Source of the DNA: Tetramitus jugosus | Lineage: Eukaryota > Heterolobosea > Eutetramitea > Acrasida > Vahlkampfiidae | Direction: 5' to 3' | Assembly: GCA_937625935.1 (NCBI GenBank) | Contig: OW569380.1 | Span: 248,001-312,000 of the forward strand | Length of the DNA stretch: 64,000 nucleotides | Shown: one piece after another, positions 37,768 to 48,799 of the stretch | How the letters are laid out: the number at the start of each line of letters is the position of its first letter | Position numbering within the stretch: the first letter of the stretch is position 1 | The notes under the pieces: model-generated | The model's input: the letters and a program-made list of their open reading frames with translations, nothing else | Told to the model about the DNA's origin: nothing | Databases searched by the model: none | Program-made: the position numbers and the translations under genes

Positions 37768-39171
37768 TTACAGAGCACTGAATACACTTTTGGCTTGGGC
37801 ACGCAGCAAAGATTTTGTGCTCTTGTCCATGAGTGTTGAGCAATCCGATTTTAGGTCTGGATGGAGGAGTGGGAACTTGATTTGTTGCTTGTCGCATTTC
37901 TCAATATGATTGTACAAGACGCTCATGACATGGTCCAGAATAGGGGAGTGGAAGATTTGATTTTCAACCATGACGTGCAAAAGTCCTTGAGCTACCATTT
38001 GGAGAGCAGTTTTTGAGTTAAATGTCATTGATTGCAAATAGGTAAAAAGAGATCGTAGCACTCCATGGTCAGTGATCTTGCTGTGATCTTGAAGCAAGCC
38101 AATGAACTGCTTAATAATCTTTGAGTTTTGAGTAGGGTACAAATTAATATTAATTTGAATGATGTTTTCAATTCTTCTTCTGTTGTCAGACGAAGAAATA
38201 AATGCCAGATCGATTAGAATCTGTGTCAGTACATCGATGAGTCTTGGGTCATGATTTAGTAAATTCGAAACGAGAGCGGCATGCTGAGGACAAGAGACAT
38301 AGGTTAGCGTGTGATTACTATCAATCAAGGTCAAATAGATTAATGAATGCATCTTAAATGTACTTACAGGTAAGCATTGAATATGAGAGAGCAAGCCGAG
38401 ACAAATGTCTAGATAATGAGAACCCTTGGCAATAAACGGTAGAATCACTTCTTGAATTCCACCAGTGCCAGTAAATAGTTTCACACCAAGTTCACTACTC
38501 GAACAAAAATCAAGTATTAAAGCTAATAACGAATCTCTATTCCTTGTTAATCTCAGGTGTTCATAGATCCTTGGAAACACACCACAATACAATAGAGACT
38601 CTTGTAATTCTGTAGAAACCTTCACACAAGCTCTCAACAAATGAATCAATGGCTCAATACTTGGAGACATTTCGCTGTGATTCACTTTCAAAATATAATC
38701 GAACAAATAGTTCATATGACCAGCAATCCTGCTCGCTACCACATTCTCCATAATTTTCTGGTCCTTGTGAGCTGACATAATACCTCTACACATCTCCATC
38801 ATATCTATATCTAGATCCGTAACATCTCCTCTATTGGAAATAGCATCCTTGAGCAAGTCCAATTGCTTGAGATAGGGCTCAATCTTTATCCTGATTTGCC
38901 TTTCTCTATGCCTTTGCTCTGCTTCCTGCTGCAATGACTTTTCATCGACATCTCTGGCCCATTCTTGATCATGCTCATGCTGAGCTTGCTTAGCAGCACT
39001 CAACATGAGTTTTTCATTGAGATCGAGCTCTTCTTCATCACTGTCATCTTCACCATCACCCCAGTCGTACTCTCCATCCTCATCTTCACTGTCTTCCATG
39101 TATAGTTTCAGCTTATCTAGCTTTTCATTCTTATCTTGATCAATCTCTGTTCCTGGATCACTCATTATCAT
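37768..39171 (-). CDS. Acidic N-terminus plus helical (ARM-like) repeat protein, one stop-free intron
   Basis: complement(join(37768..38283, 38368..39171)), 439 residues. Start at 39171 (a second ATG at 39165), giving MIMSDPGTEI; frames upstream look non-coding. An 84-nt segment 38284-38367 has a strong donor GTAAGTAC, branch-like GCTAACC and acceptor TTGTCCTCAG; it has no stop and is a multiple of three, so the uninterrupted frame also reads through. Residues 25-55 are highly acidic, then Gln/Glu/Arg helix, then about 330 residues of alternating helices (LIHLLRACVKVSTELQESLL, LLALILDFCSSSELGVKLF) typical of ARM/HEAT solenoids. No family recognised. Confidence 0.8.
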   Translation of the reverse strand: MIMSDPGTEIDQDKNEKLDKLKLYMEDSEDEDGEYDWGDGEDDSDEEELDLNEKLMLSAAKQAQHEHDQEWARDVDEKSLQQEAEQRHRERQIRIKIEPYLKQLDLLKDAISNRGDVTDLDIDMMEMCRGIMSAHKDQKIMENVVASRIAGHMNYLFDYILKVNHSEMSPSIEPLIHLLRACVKVSTELQESLLYCGVFPRIYEHLRLTRNRDSLLALILDFCSSSELGVKLFTGTGGIQEVILPFIAKGSHYLDICLGLLSHIQCLPVSTFKMHSLIYLTLIDSNHTLTYVSCPQHAALVSNLLNHDPRLIDVLTQILIDLAFISSSDNRRRIENIIQININLYPTQNSKIIKQFIGLLQDHSKITDHGVLRSLFTYLQSMTFNSKTALQMVAQGLLHVMVENQIFHSPILDHVMSVLYNHIEKCDKQQIKFPLLHPDLKSDCSTLMDKSTKSLLRAQAKSVFSAL

Positions 39172-39808
39172 ATACAAAATCGAAATTCTATGGCAATTCC
39201 AAGTCGCAACGGAGTTGTGAATTTTTACTGTAAGCCGAATCATCCCAACTCCGACTCGAACATAAATCCAAGATCCAGCATATGACCTCAACCTGGAGAG
39301 GATAAACAAGAATTGATCTTATCAAGAACAAACATGAATCATAATCTCAAAACAGGATCGTCCTGATACACTTTCCCACAGATTTACCTTTTTGCTTTTA
39401 AAAACAATTTTTTGCTGAACATTCAATGAACATAACGGGGAAATGAAAGAAACCGCGCCGAATTTTCGCGACAAAAGTTTTTGGTGGTCAAAGGCAAAAA
39501 TCGAACGTTTTTCCTCCACCATCAACAACAAACCACACACACGCATCAGACAGGCACTCCACCCCACAACAACAAAAGAACAAGTTTTCATTTGTTGATC
39601 GTTTGTTCCCAACTCATTCAAAACAAAGCGATCCCCTTCTATTGATCTTGATTGTGTGCTGTTTTTCCATACAACAAGAACGAAAGATACCAACAATAGC
39701 CAACTAACAGCTACAACAACAACCACAACAACAGTACAACAGTTTCACTCTTAAAACAGAGAGCGTTTTTTTTAAAGATTATCCACAAAGAGGTAGAGCT
39801 ATCACACG
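39172..39808. other. Divergent promoter region
   Basis: 637 bp between the helical-repeat gene and TBL1, transcribed apart. The right part is very rich in CAACAA repeats and may be TBL1 5' leader. ORFs on the minus strand (39322-39726) are a shadow of that simple sequence. Confidence 0.5.
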
Positions 39809-42049
39809 ATGCGAACACTGACGAGTGACGAAGTCAATTTTCTGGTTTATAGATACCTATTGGAATCTGGTATGGACAATATTTCACACTCTTTTACCAA
39901 AAAATGAGCGTTCGATCCAAAAATGTTTTTTCAACAACTACGACAAGAATATTGTTTTGTGTGTTTGTGTGAGTGAAAGCTTTGATCATCTCACACGTAC
40001 ACAAACAATTTTTTGTTCGTGTTGTTTGATTTTTTGGCGCCACTCATTTTTCTGGATTTCTGATTAGCTAACAGTTTTTTTAAACGATCATTTCGATTCC
40101 TGCTATTTTAGGTTTCAGACACACATCATTTTCGTTTGGTCATGAGAGTCTAGTTCACAAGTCAAACATTAGTGGAAAGGATGTGCCACCAGGTGCACTC
40201 ATCTCCTTTCTACAAAAGGGTATACAATACATGGAAGTTGAGGCAAGATTGAAGAGCAAGGTTTGTTGTTGTTGTTGTTTTTTGTGTTTTTATTGTTGTG
40301 TGATCAATCAGCAGTATTGACAGAGTCATTCATGTTTTTTTGATTTCTTTCTTCATCTTCATATTGTAATCAAAATAATAACAACAGGATAAGGGAGATG
40401 GTGAGCCACAGTACAACTCACCATTGGAACTCTTGAGTGGTGACATGAAGAGTCTGCCTTATTTCCCTGCTGCTGCCGCTTCCAATGGTGCAGCACTGAG
40501 CACTGGATCAGCTGCGACTACATCGGCAGCAAGCGATGAATTGCGAGTAGCTCCATCTACTCCTCAAACAAGACGTTCTCGATCGAATAGTGTAGATAAT
40601 CGAAGACGTGGTGCAACAACAGCAACAGCAGCACGAGACAAGGCTGGAGAAGAGATGGAGATTGATGACGAAGAAGAAGAAACAAGCGCTCAACAAACAC
40701 AACAAACGAGTCAACCAAAGGGATCAAGAGCGACTGGTGCAAAGACAACAAAAGCTCAGACAAAGAAGGGAGCTGCAAAGGAAGAAGAATCGATTCACAT
40801 TCCCGACAATAAGGTCACTGTACTGAGAGGGCACAGTCATGAAGTATTTATTTGTGCTTGGAGTCCAACACAGAGCAACATTATTGCCTCTGGATCTGGT
40901 GATTCAACAGCTCGGATATGGACGTTGCCACCAGGTCCTTGTGGAACAAAATCCACAATCTCTGCCTCTGCTAATCCTATTGTCTTGCAGCACTCAATGG
41001 CAGGTGAACCATCATTGGGAACTGGATCTAAAGATGTAACAACACTGGACTGGAGTGTAAGTGGTTGATTTGTGTTTTATTTGTTTGTTTTCATCTTTAT
41101 TGTTTGTTGTTCTTCTGTTTGTTGTTAGCTTTGGAAGATTCAATGTGACTGACCACCAACAATTCATTTGATCAATCATATATATAAATAGGCTGATGGA
41201 AGAAGATTGGCTACTGGTTCCTACGATGGAAAGGCCAGAATTTGGTCACACTCTGGTGATTTACTCGCTACTTTACAAAAGCACAAGGGACCCATCTTCT
41301 CGCTAAAATGGAATAAGAAGGGTGATTATCTACTGAGCGGTTCTGTTGATAATACTGCTATTATTTGGGATGTTAGCTCTGGTACAGTGAAACAACAGTT
41401 CCGTAATCATCAAGCACCAACATTGGACGTTGATTGGAGAACAGATACTTCTTTTGCTACTTGCTCTACAGACAAGATGATTTATGTGTGCAAGTTGGGT
41501 CAAGAACAACCGTTGCGCGTCATGAGAGGTCACGAAGATGAAGTCAATGCCATTCGATGGGATCCAAGCGGAAATCTACTCGCTTCCTGTTCCGATGATT
41601 ACACTGCGAAGATTTGGAACATGAACCAGGAGAATTGTGTATATGATTTTAGAGAGCACACCAAAGAGATTTATACGATCAAATGGAGTCCTACTGGTGT
41701 CGGAACACGCTTCACCAACAGAGACTTGGTTTTAGCAAGTGCCTCATTCGATGCCTCGATAAAGATTTGGGATATGAACCACGGTATTTGCAAGTATAGC
41801 TTAACGAAGCATTCAGATCCAGTGTACTCGGTAGCATTCAGTCCAGATGGTGAATATATTGCCAGTGGATCGTTTGATAAGAATTTACATATTTGGTCTG
41901 TCAAGGATGGACAGCTAGTGAAGACATACAATGGCAAGGGCAGCATATTTGAGGTGTGTTGGAACGCTGCTGGAGACAAGGTTGCTGCATGCTTCTCCAA
42001 CTCTGTCACGGAAGAATTCCAAGTGTGCGTACTCGATTTCCGGAAATAA
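39809..42049 (+). CDS. TBL1: TBL1/TBL1XR1-type LisH-WD40 protein, four exons
   Basis: join(39809..39869, 40112..40260, 40388..41056, 41192..42049), 578 residues; introns of 242, 127 and 135 nt. Exons 1 and 2 are short and rebuild a LisH motif: [18 protein letters not shown] then [18 protein letters not shown] and [20 protein letters not shown], matching the TBL1 N-terminal tetramerisation domain. Exon 3 has a long Ala/Gln/Arg/Thr-rich linker with acidic and Lys-rich patches (nuclear-localisation-like), and the WD40 propeller begins about residue 213 ([16 protein letters not shown]), with about eight blades and typical GH...WD dipeptides. TBL1/Ebi/Sif2 are core subunits of HDAC3/SMRT-type or Set3 corepressor complexes. 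Confidence 0.95.
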
Positions 42050-42287
42050 TTATTATAATGTCACAAACAACAACAACAGATTATCATTATCAACTGCAAG
42101 TACACGATATGGATCACATACTTGTACTTGAGAATGTGTGAACAAAACAACAAATACATATGCATTGTAAGATATTTACCCTAATTGATTTGTCAAGTTC
42201 CCCTTGTTCGCACTTCTTTTTTCGCTCTTTGTAAGAAAACACAAAAAGCTTAGGCCGAATCTGAAAAACTTTTTTGATCAAAACAAC

Positions 42288-43757
42288 ATGACACTTGCAA
42301 CGGAGCAGCAAACAGATCCAGACCAGAACAATTCCACTGGAACAGCCAGTGATGACGATGACGAAATGTCAGTCGAGGGTGGCTTCTCCATTGATTGGTC
42401 CAGTGATGATATCGTTCAATTGTTGGAAACTCACTATGGCTACTTGTTCCAACAGAACGACATGTCGGCAACGGATGGTGATAATAAATCGTTGTTGCAT
42501 GCCGATCCAAGCCGATTTGAAATTTTTTGTAAGGAACCACCAAGAGGCATGGAAAATCAGAGTATTCAGATTACGCTTGTGGATCAACAGCAACAGGCTG
42601 AAAATGAGAGTAACAAGGATGTAAAAAGTAACCAAAAACAATTTATGCTCAGGGTGTATGGTGACTCAAACAAGACAAGAGAGTTCATTGCTTTCGAGTT
42701 GGATACAATGTACAAGCTTAGGCAGTCCTTATCGTTTCCTGTGCCTCGAATTTTCGAAACCACAAAGTTCTTGTACTCGAGACTGGATATTCGTGATTGT
42801 ATAGTTGATTTTAAGGGGCATTTTGCAGTCATGTTCGAGTTTTGTGAAGGTGTTCACATGACTGGAAAGAACAAGAAGAATTCAGATTATATACGTGCTG
42901 TGGCACAATTCTCTGGCTTTTTGCACAAGATGACGCGACAGCATGAAGGATTTGATCCCACGACTGCTCACAACAACACAAGCGGTACTTCTGGTGAGAG
43001 TAGCACTTCTTTGGCCGATCAACCTCCCTACCTGTTGATTGATGAGCGTTTCCAAGTTCATGTCGGTCGTGCTCAAGCTGAACGATTAACATTTGAGTAC
43101 TTTTGGGAGGAATTGAACGAGATATTTGAGTGTTACATGGTCAAGGAAAGTGAGACTGGTAAATATGTTCCATCACCTCAATTGGACGATCAAACGAAGA
43201 ATATAACTCAATCGATGTATGACTTGTGTCACGGTTTTCTAAAGCACCTTACTGTGGATGAGCAGGATGTCATTGAGAGAAAGATACCTAGGAGTTTAGT
43301 TCACGCAGATGCCCACACTTCGAATGTATTGTTCATAACAAATGATGACGGTAAGCCAACGATATCGGCCGTGTTAGACTGGGATGATTGTTTCATTGGT
43401 GCCTCTGTCATTGATCTTGTACAGTGCATGTTCTTTTGGTGCATCCGACCCAGCGATAATAGCTCAGATGATTTGTCCCGAGTGATCAATCTCGAGTTTT
43501 TGAGAGTGTATGTGAGCTCATATGTGGAGGCTCGAGGTTTTCCATTGACAGAACTCGAAAGGTCATACCTTTTCGATTATCTGTACTTGCTTCTGTTTGC
43601 TCAAATTCATTTCTTGTTGAGTCAGAATGATGTATTGGCACCATGTAAGGAGAGCGACATGGATGAGGATTATCAGTGTGGCAGGAACATGCTTGGCTTC
43701 TTCTTGAAAACAGGCCAACAATTCAATCACCCAGATTTTCGAAATGTATTTATATAA
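42288..43757 (+). CDS. APH-fold small-molecule kinase family protein
   Basis: 489 residues from the ATG at 42288. The aminoglycoside phosphotransferase/choline kinase fold is indicated by the catalytic loop SLVHADAHTSNVLF (HxDxxxxN) and the DFG-equivalent AVLDWDDCFIG (DxD, Mg2+ binding), plus the N-lobe strand QFMLRVYGDSNKTREFIAFE and hinge VMFEFCEGVHM. Substrate unknown; eukaryotic members phosphorylate choline, ethanolamine, homoserine or fructosamine. An acidic N-terminal region and a low-complexity Ser/Thr/Gly insert near residue 220 are extra. It is not a resistance gene by context: it sits among housekeeping genes with the same codon style. Confidence 0.88.
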   Translation: MTLATEQQTDPDQNNSTGTASDDDDEMSVEGGFSIDWSSDDIVQLLETHYGYLFQQNDMSATDGDNKSLLHADPSRFEIFCKEPPRGMENQSIQITLVDQQQQAENESNKDVKSNQKQFMLRVYGDSNKTREFIAFELDTMYKLRQSLSFPVPRIFETTKFLYSRLDIRDCIVDFKGHFAVMFEFCEGVHMTGKNKKNSDYIRAVAQFSGFLHKMTRQHEGFDPTTAHNNTSGTSGESSTSLADQPPYLLIDERFQVHVGRAQAERLTFEYFWEELNEIFECYMVKESETGKYVPSPQLDDQTKNITQSMYDLCHGFLKHLTVDEQDVIERKIPRSLVHADAHTSNVLFITNDDGKPTISAVLDWDDCFIGASVIDLVQCMFFWCIRPSDNSSDDLSRVINLEFLRVYVSSYVEARGFPLTELERSYLFDYLYLLLFAQIHFLLSQNDVLAPCKESDMDEDYQCGRNMLGFFLKTGQQFNHPDFRNVFI

Positions 43758-43810
43758 GGTGCTCAAAAGTGTATTAATTTAATGATTAAAATCTTGCATT
43801 CAATCATGTC

Positions 43811-44863
43811 TTATTGAGATGTAGAAACCATTCTTGGCTCCATATGTTTCGTATACTCCAACATGTTGGATTCTCGTTGCTTGATCCCATCTGGGACACC
43901 TCCTTCGAAAAGCAGAATATCATTGTTTAATCCTACGCAAACCAGAGAAATCGAACGGTTCATCAATGAATCCTTTGTTTGATCTTCGTACAACTCATAG
44001 ATTTGATCCCCTGTCAACGTAATATGATTTCTATTATTTTCCTCCAAACCGTGCTTATGGAATTCTGTTATGGCATTCAAATTCATCTTTCGATTGGTTG
44101 GAATGAGATAAACACTGTATTTGTGCAAAGGCAATGATTCATCCTCTCTCTTGTTGCCTGTTACCAAGGTAAGCTTCAATAGTGCACCACCCTTGGCCGT
44201 CAAAATAGGATAGTAGATGTGACAAACACCTTTCATATGATGCGTCACACTCTTTGGTTCTTGATCATCTGATTGTAATGTACCGAACAAGTACAGTGTC
44301 TTTGATGGTTGTACCATGACTTTATCGCTTGCTTTCCTGATGACTGAGGTATCACCAATGTACTCCTCCAGAACAGATGAATACCTGCTCTGAGTCACAA
44401 GATTCACCACAAAATCTCCCAGTTCTTTCAAGTTCAATCGATTCACTTGCTCTTCAAACTCTTGTTCTTCCTTGGCATTCAATTGATCACAGACAATCTT
44501 TCCTAATCCACCGAGAACAAATGGAACACACAGGGCCGCGAGCAACGCAACTCCAAAAATTCTTTTCATGGGAGACCCTCTTTTTCCACCAACATTTGGA
44601 CCTTTATTCTCTCTCTTGTCTTCTCTTTGTTGATGCTTGGCAATTTGCTCTGAAAAGCTCTTGCTCTCCGTGGTATCACTAGCCGTAGACTGATTTTTGA
44701 GAGGGAAAAGTTGGCGCGAAAAAAAACGAGCACAACAAACATGACCCACACTTTGCGGTTGATAGAAAGAGTGTGATAATCGAAGAGGCAAGCTCCTGTT
44801 TGGATGATTCAACAAAAGCTTTCTTGTAGCTGCAACAGTGGCAGTAGAAGACTGACGCAACAT
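43811..44863 (-). CDS. Mitochondrial membrane protein, COA1/TIM21-like fold possible
   Basis: 350 residues. The first about 45 residues are Arg/Ser/Leu-rich with no acidic residues (MLRQSSTATVAATRKLLLNH), a strong mitochondrial presequence with an RFFSRQ-type cleavage zone. One transmembrane helix follows at about 101-119 (IFGVALLAALCVPFVLGGLG). The C-terminal soluble part has alternating strands; GVCHIYYPILTAKGGALLKL resembles the pattern in the COA1 family of cytochrome oxidase assembly factors, but weakly. It most likely faces matrix or intermembrane space from the inner membrane. It converges with the APH kinase gene, 53 bp between stops. Confidence 0.65.
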   Translation of the reverse strand: MLRQSSTATVAATRKLLLNHPNRSLPLRLSHSFYQPQSVGHVCCARFFSRQLFPLKNQSTASDTTESKSFSEQIAKHQQREDKRENKGPNVGGKRGSPMKRIFGVALLAALCVPFVLGGLGKIVCDQLNAKEEQEFEEQVNRLNLKELGDFVVNLVTQSRYSSVLEEYIGDTSVIRKASDKVMVQPSKTLYLFGTLQSDDQEPKSVTHHMKGVCHIYYPILTAKGGALLKLTLVTGNKREDESLPLHKYSVYLIPTNRKMNLNAITEFHKHGLEENNRNHITLTGDQIYELYEDQTKDSLMNRSISLVCVGLNNDILLFEGGVPDGIKQRESNMLEYTKHMEPRMVSTSQ

Positions 44864-45191
44864 CCTTTCAGTGTGCGATCAAAAATGATTGACTTGAATT
44901 TTCTTCGGTGGTGATGGCGGCTAAATTGGGTGATTGAATCTCTCTCGTTTTGTCCTGTCCCATGTTTTGGAACGATGAAATACAAAACTGGCAATCGATC
45001 TGAGCGCTTCCTTCTAGAATACCATACCTGATCTGCGCAGAGGGATATGGTCAACTCTTCTCGGAGACGGTTGGTTGACTGCCTGTATCGTCAAGGTGGT
45101 TGATTCGGGATGGTAGAAGCTCAAACTCGCCAACTGAAAAGACGAATACATCTCAAGTTTTGACATTGTTTTTAAGGGTCAAAAGACAGTG
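44864..45191. other. Divergent promoter region
   Basis: 328 bp between the mitochondrial membrane protein and the histidine kinase. No gene or RNA recognised. Confidence 0.5.
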
Positions 45192-48100
45192 ATGATCAAT
45201 CAAAGTAAAGCGAGTATGAACAATAACAATACTCAACAAAGTTCTCAAGAACATGAAGAACAAGAGGGTGGTGGGGATGAACCGAGTAAGAAAAATAACG
45301 TGAATCATGCGACACCGACGAGTGAGAGTTGTACCTCTCAACCGCGACCAAGAGATATGCTAATAAGCTTTTTCAGAAAAGAAATGCCAAGTCAATTTGG
45401 TGTCACGAAATCTCAAATATCGTATCTTGTCATATGTGCCACAATGTTGTTGGTTGCTGTCGCCATATTTGAAGTAAGGTTGGCTACAACTAAAAATCAG
45501 AATATGGAAGCAAAGCACTTACTGGACGCTCTCAACGACAAGACTTACGAGGAAAATCCAATGTCGCGACTCCTTCGAATATTACTCCTTGAAAGATATT
45601 CCCTCGTATTATTTGTCAGCTCGACATTGAGTTTTTTGGCTGCTCTGTGGTATTTCAGAGGTTCCTTAACTGTTTTTGACATTGATGACAAGGACCACGA
45701 TTTATCGCGAGCGCCAACAAGGCGGGAAACGAGTGCTTTGTTATCCATATGTGTGTGTCTCATGTTTGGGATCGCTTTTCTGTTGTCGAGCACCATCTAT
45801 CTGGCTGGCAAGTATGTGATAAGTCGAGGAGATTGCTATTGGCCCATGTTGACTGCGTGTTGCTTGGTCCCTCAAATTCTATCGAGAAAGCAATCCAAAT
45901 CGTTTCTCGTTCTTTTCATTCTATTCTTCTCATATATTGCCACGTTGAATTGGGGATTTGGTCCCGTGATGATGCGGTGGGCACCTTTCATTACGGATGA
46001 CGAAGTTCGAAAGAAAATGTGGATAGAGTTGTTTCAACAGATACGGCACTCCTCCCTCCAAGATATGATGTTCATCCAATTGGAATCGCTTCCCATTTAT
46101 GCTCTGTTCTTGTATCGCACACAAGTACTGATGAAAGCACAGAATGACAGTGAGAAGAAAGAGAGAAGAGTAATTGAACAGGAAAAGATGATGGAAGCTA
46201 TACTGTCGAGCCTACCTGCTTTCTTTTGGGTTGTTGATCGAAACTTAGTGTTCCGGTTCTGTCGAGGAGCGGCTTTGCACGATGCATTAGAATCCCAAAC
46301 GAACTACGAGGGAGTCAGCCTTCCTGATTTTTTGAAGCAGCTGGATTTCAGTACAAGCGAATACGACACTACATTGGGTTATTACTCTGAGGCTCTGGAA
46401 GGTAAGCCTGTCGTGTTTGAGATGATAAATGCAGGCTCTCAAAGAGTCTGTTTCAAGTCTTGGTTGAAGCCGCTGAGAGATGACGACAATAATGTTGTTG
46501 GTTGTGTAGGATTGGCTCTAGACATGAAGGATCTCAAAGTACTACAAAAACAAAAGGAAGAATCCGAAGAGAACTACAAATCATTAGTTGAGAGTATTAA
46601 TGATATTTTGTTCAGAGTGGGTCCTGATCTCAAGATTCAATTCATTGGAAACATGAAGCACGATCTGGTAGAAGAAGATTGGATTGGCAGATCCATGCTT
46701 GATCTGTTCTTTAACAATGTGTCGTTACAGAAACAAGTGTCACGCAAAATGTCCAATGTATTTGCACAAAAGAAACGATGTTACTGGGAGTGGTCTTCTG
46801 CCGACAAGAGCGCCGATAACTCGTCGCAAGAAATTCGATATTACACTACCAAAGCACATCCAATCGTCAAAGAAGAAGTTGCTATCGCTGCTACAATTGT
46901 AACATCCGATGTTACAGAAAGAAGGACTGTAGTTGAACAACAAAGGATAGCCGAAAAGTGTGAAGTCATATCAAAGAGCAAAACAGAATTTATAGCTCAA
47001 ATGAGTCATGGTAAGATATTAGCAACTTATTCATTGATCTTATTGTGAAAATACTTGGTATTTTGTTTCTAACTCGTTGTCATCGCAGAGATAAGAAATC
47101 CCCTCAATGCAATCCTTGGTTCTTTACAGCTGCTTTTTTTAACATCCGATACGATGACATGCATTCAATGTGATCACTTGGCGGATGCTAGGGAGAATGC
47201 TAACTCGCTCATGAACATTGTCTCAGACGTGTTAGACCTAAACAAGATCGAGTCAGGTAAGTTAGAGTTAGTGATAGAACCGACCAGCATATTGGATATT
47301 GTGGAGTCAACCTGCTCTTCAATTTCGACTCAAGCTTATAAGAAAGGGCTCAGGATTCATTCATTTGTGGATCCTCGTATTCCATCATCACTGATATGTG
47401 ACAAAAACAGAATAGGGCAAATTTTACTCAATTATGCATCAAATGCTGTAAGTACTAGATCTAATTTGATTGATGTTGTTTTTTGTACTTTGACTCACCC
47501 TTTTGTTTCAGCTCAAGTTTACTAAAGCTGGGTATATCATATTGCAAGCGACCTTACTCTCAGAAACATCTTCATCAGCGACAGTGCGGTTTGAATGTAT
47601 TGATACTGGAGTAGGCATCAGTAAGGAAGATCAAAAAACGATATTCGATCAGTACACACAAGTATTATCTACAGATTCAGTTCAACAAGAAAACAAGGGT
47701 TGGGGATTAGGACTACGTATATGCTCCCTACTCGGCAAAGATTTGATGAAGGGTAAGATTGGAGTTGAAAGTAGTTGTGATCTCGGATCCACGTTCTATT
47801 TCGAAGTAGCTCTTCCTAAAGTGGAGAATGAAACCACCTGTATCGCCAATCTGATACCAAGGGCGAACTTTGATAAGGTGCTAACTGTTTCTATCCCTAT
47901 AGAGTTAGAAAGATGCTTGAGTGAGTATTTGAAGTATATGGGTGTTAAGAAGCTTCACTGCTTCCATCAAGAATGCGAATGCTTAGAATTTCTGAAAACT
48001 TCGGTGAAACCGAGCGAAAGGGTAGTTATCTTCACGGATGCTGTTGGTGGTATGGCTAACATGAGCTCGAATTGCAAAATCATTTCTCTTATTGAAAACT

Positions 48101-48651
48101 CGAATTGGTATCGTGCACAACAGGCTGAGAACTGTATACCTCTACGGTTACCGATCCGATTAAAGCATCTTATATCGGTGATCAATGGCCTCGCACTCCA
48201 TCCAAGCACAGGAGCAAACTTGCTGAACGTTCCACTTCTAGTACCTGCATCATCACTTCGAGTTTTATATGTCGAAGACAATGCGGTGAATCGAAAGATT
48301 TTGTGTCTGATGCTTGAAAAGATTGGAATCACCCATATTGATCAAGCAGTCAACGGTCAAGAAGGATGGGAAAAGGTTTGCCAAGCACCAGAACCTTACA
48401 GCATTATTTGGATGGACCTAAAGATGCCTGTCATGAGTGGTCAAGCATGTGCTGCCAAAATTCGAGAACTAAATGATGAAAGAGCAAAAGTGCCAATCAT
48501 TGCTGTCACAGCCAACGCCGATGCCAGAATTATCCATCAACTCGATTCTACTTTTAATGATGTTATGTTTAAACCAATCGGCATTGAGAAAGTGGTCACA
48601 ATGATCAACAAGTACTGTCGCAACAAGCCAACCAGTTTAGCTGTTTCATGA
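45192..48651 (+). CDS. Membrane hybrid histidine kinase (PAS-PAS-HisKA-HATPase-REC), three exons
   Basis: join(45192..47010, 47089..47447, 47512..48651), 1105 residues; introns of 78 and 64 nt. The N-terminus has several membrane spans (about residues 85-310, e.g. LVICATMLLVAVAIFEVRLA, FLVLFILFFSYIATLNWGF). Two PAS domains follow (about 335-460 and 470-590). The H-box FIAQMSHEIRNPLNAILG has phospho-acceptor His606 right at the first exon junction. The kinase domain has the N-box LLNYASNALKFT across the second junction, G1 DTGVGIS and G2 GWGLGLRI. The C-terminal receiver domain has VEDNAVNRKI, phospho-acceptor Asp1028 in WMDLKMPVMSG and the conserved Lys in MFKPIG. It senses an unknown signal and would pass phosphate to a phosphotransfer protein elsewhere. 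Confidence 0.95.
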
Positions 48652-48799
48652 ATACAATGATAACATTTTTGGGATAAAAATCCGCTTTGCCGATGTGCGC
48701 CCCTGACGTTTGATGTTATTGTCAAGGTCCGCCCAACATCACCAGAAACTTGAGAAGTGAACATTCATTATTGCTATCCAACATCTTCCTCAAAAAAAA

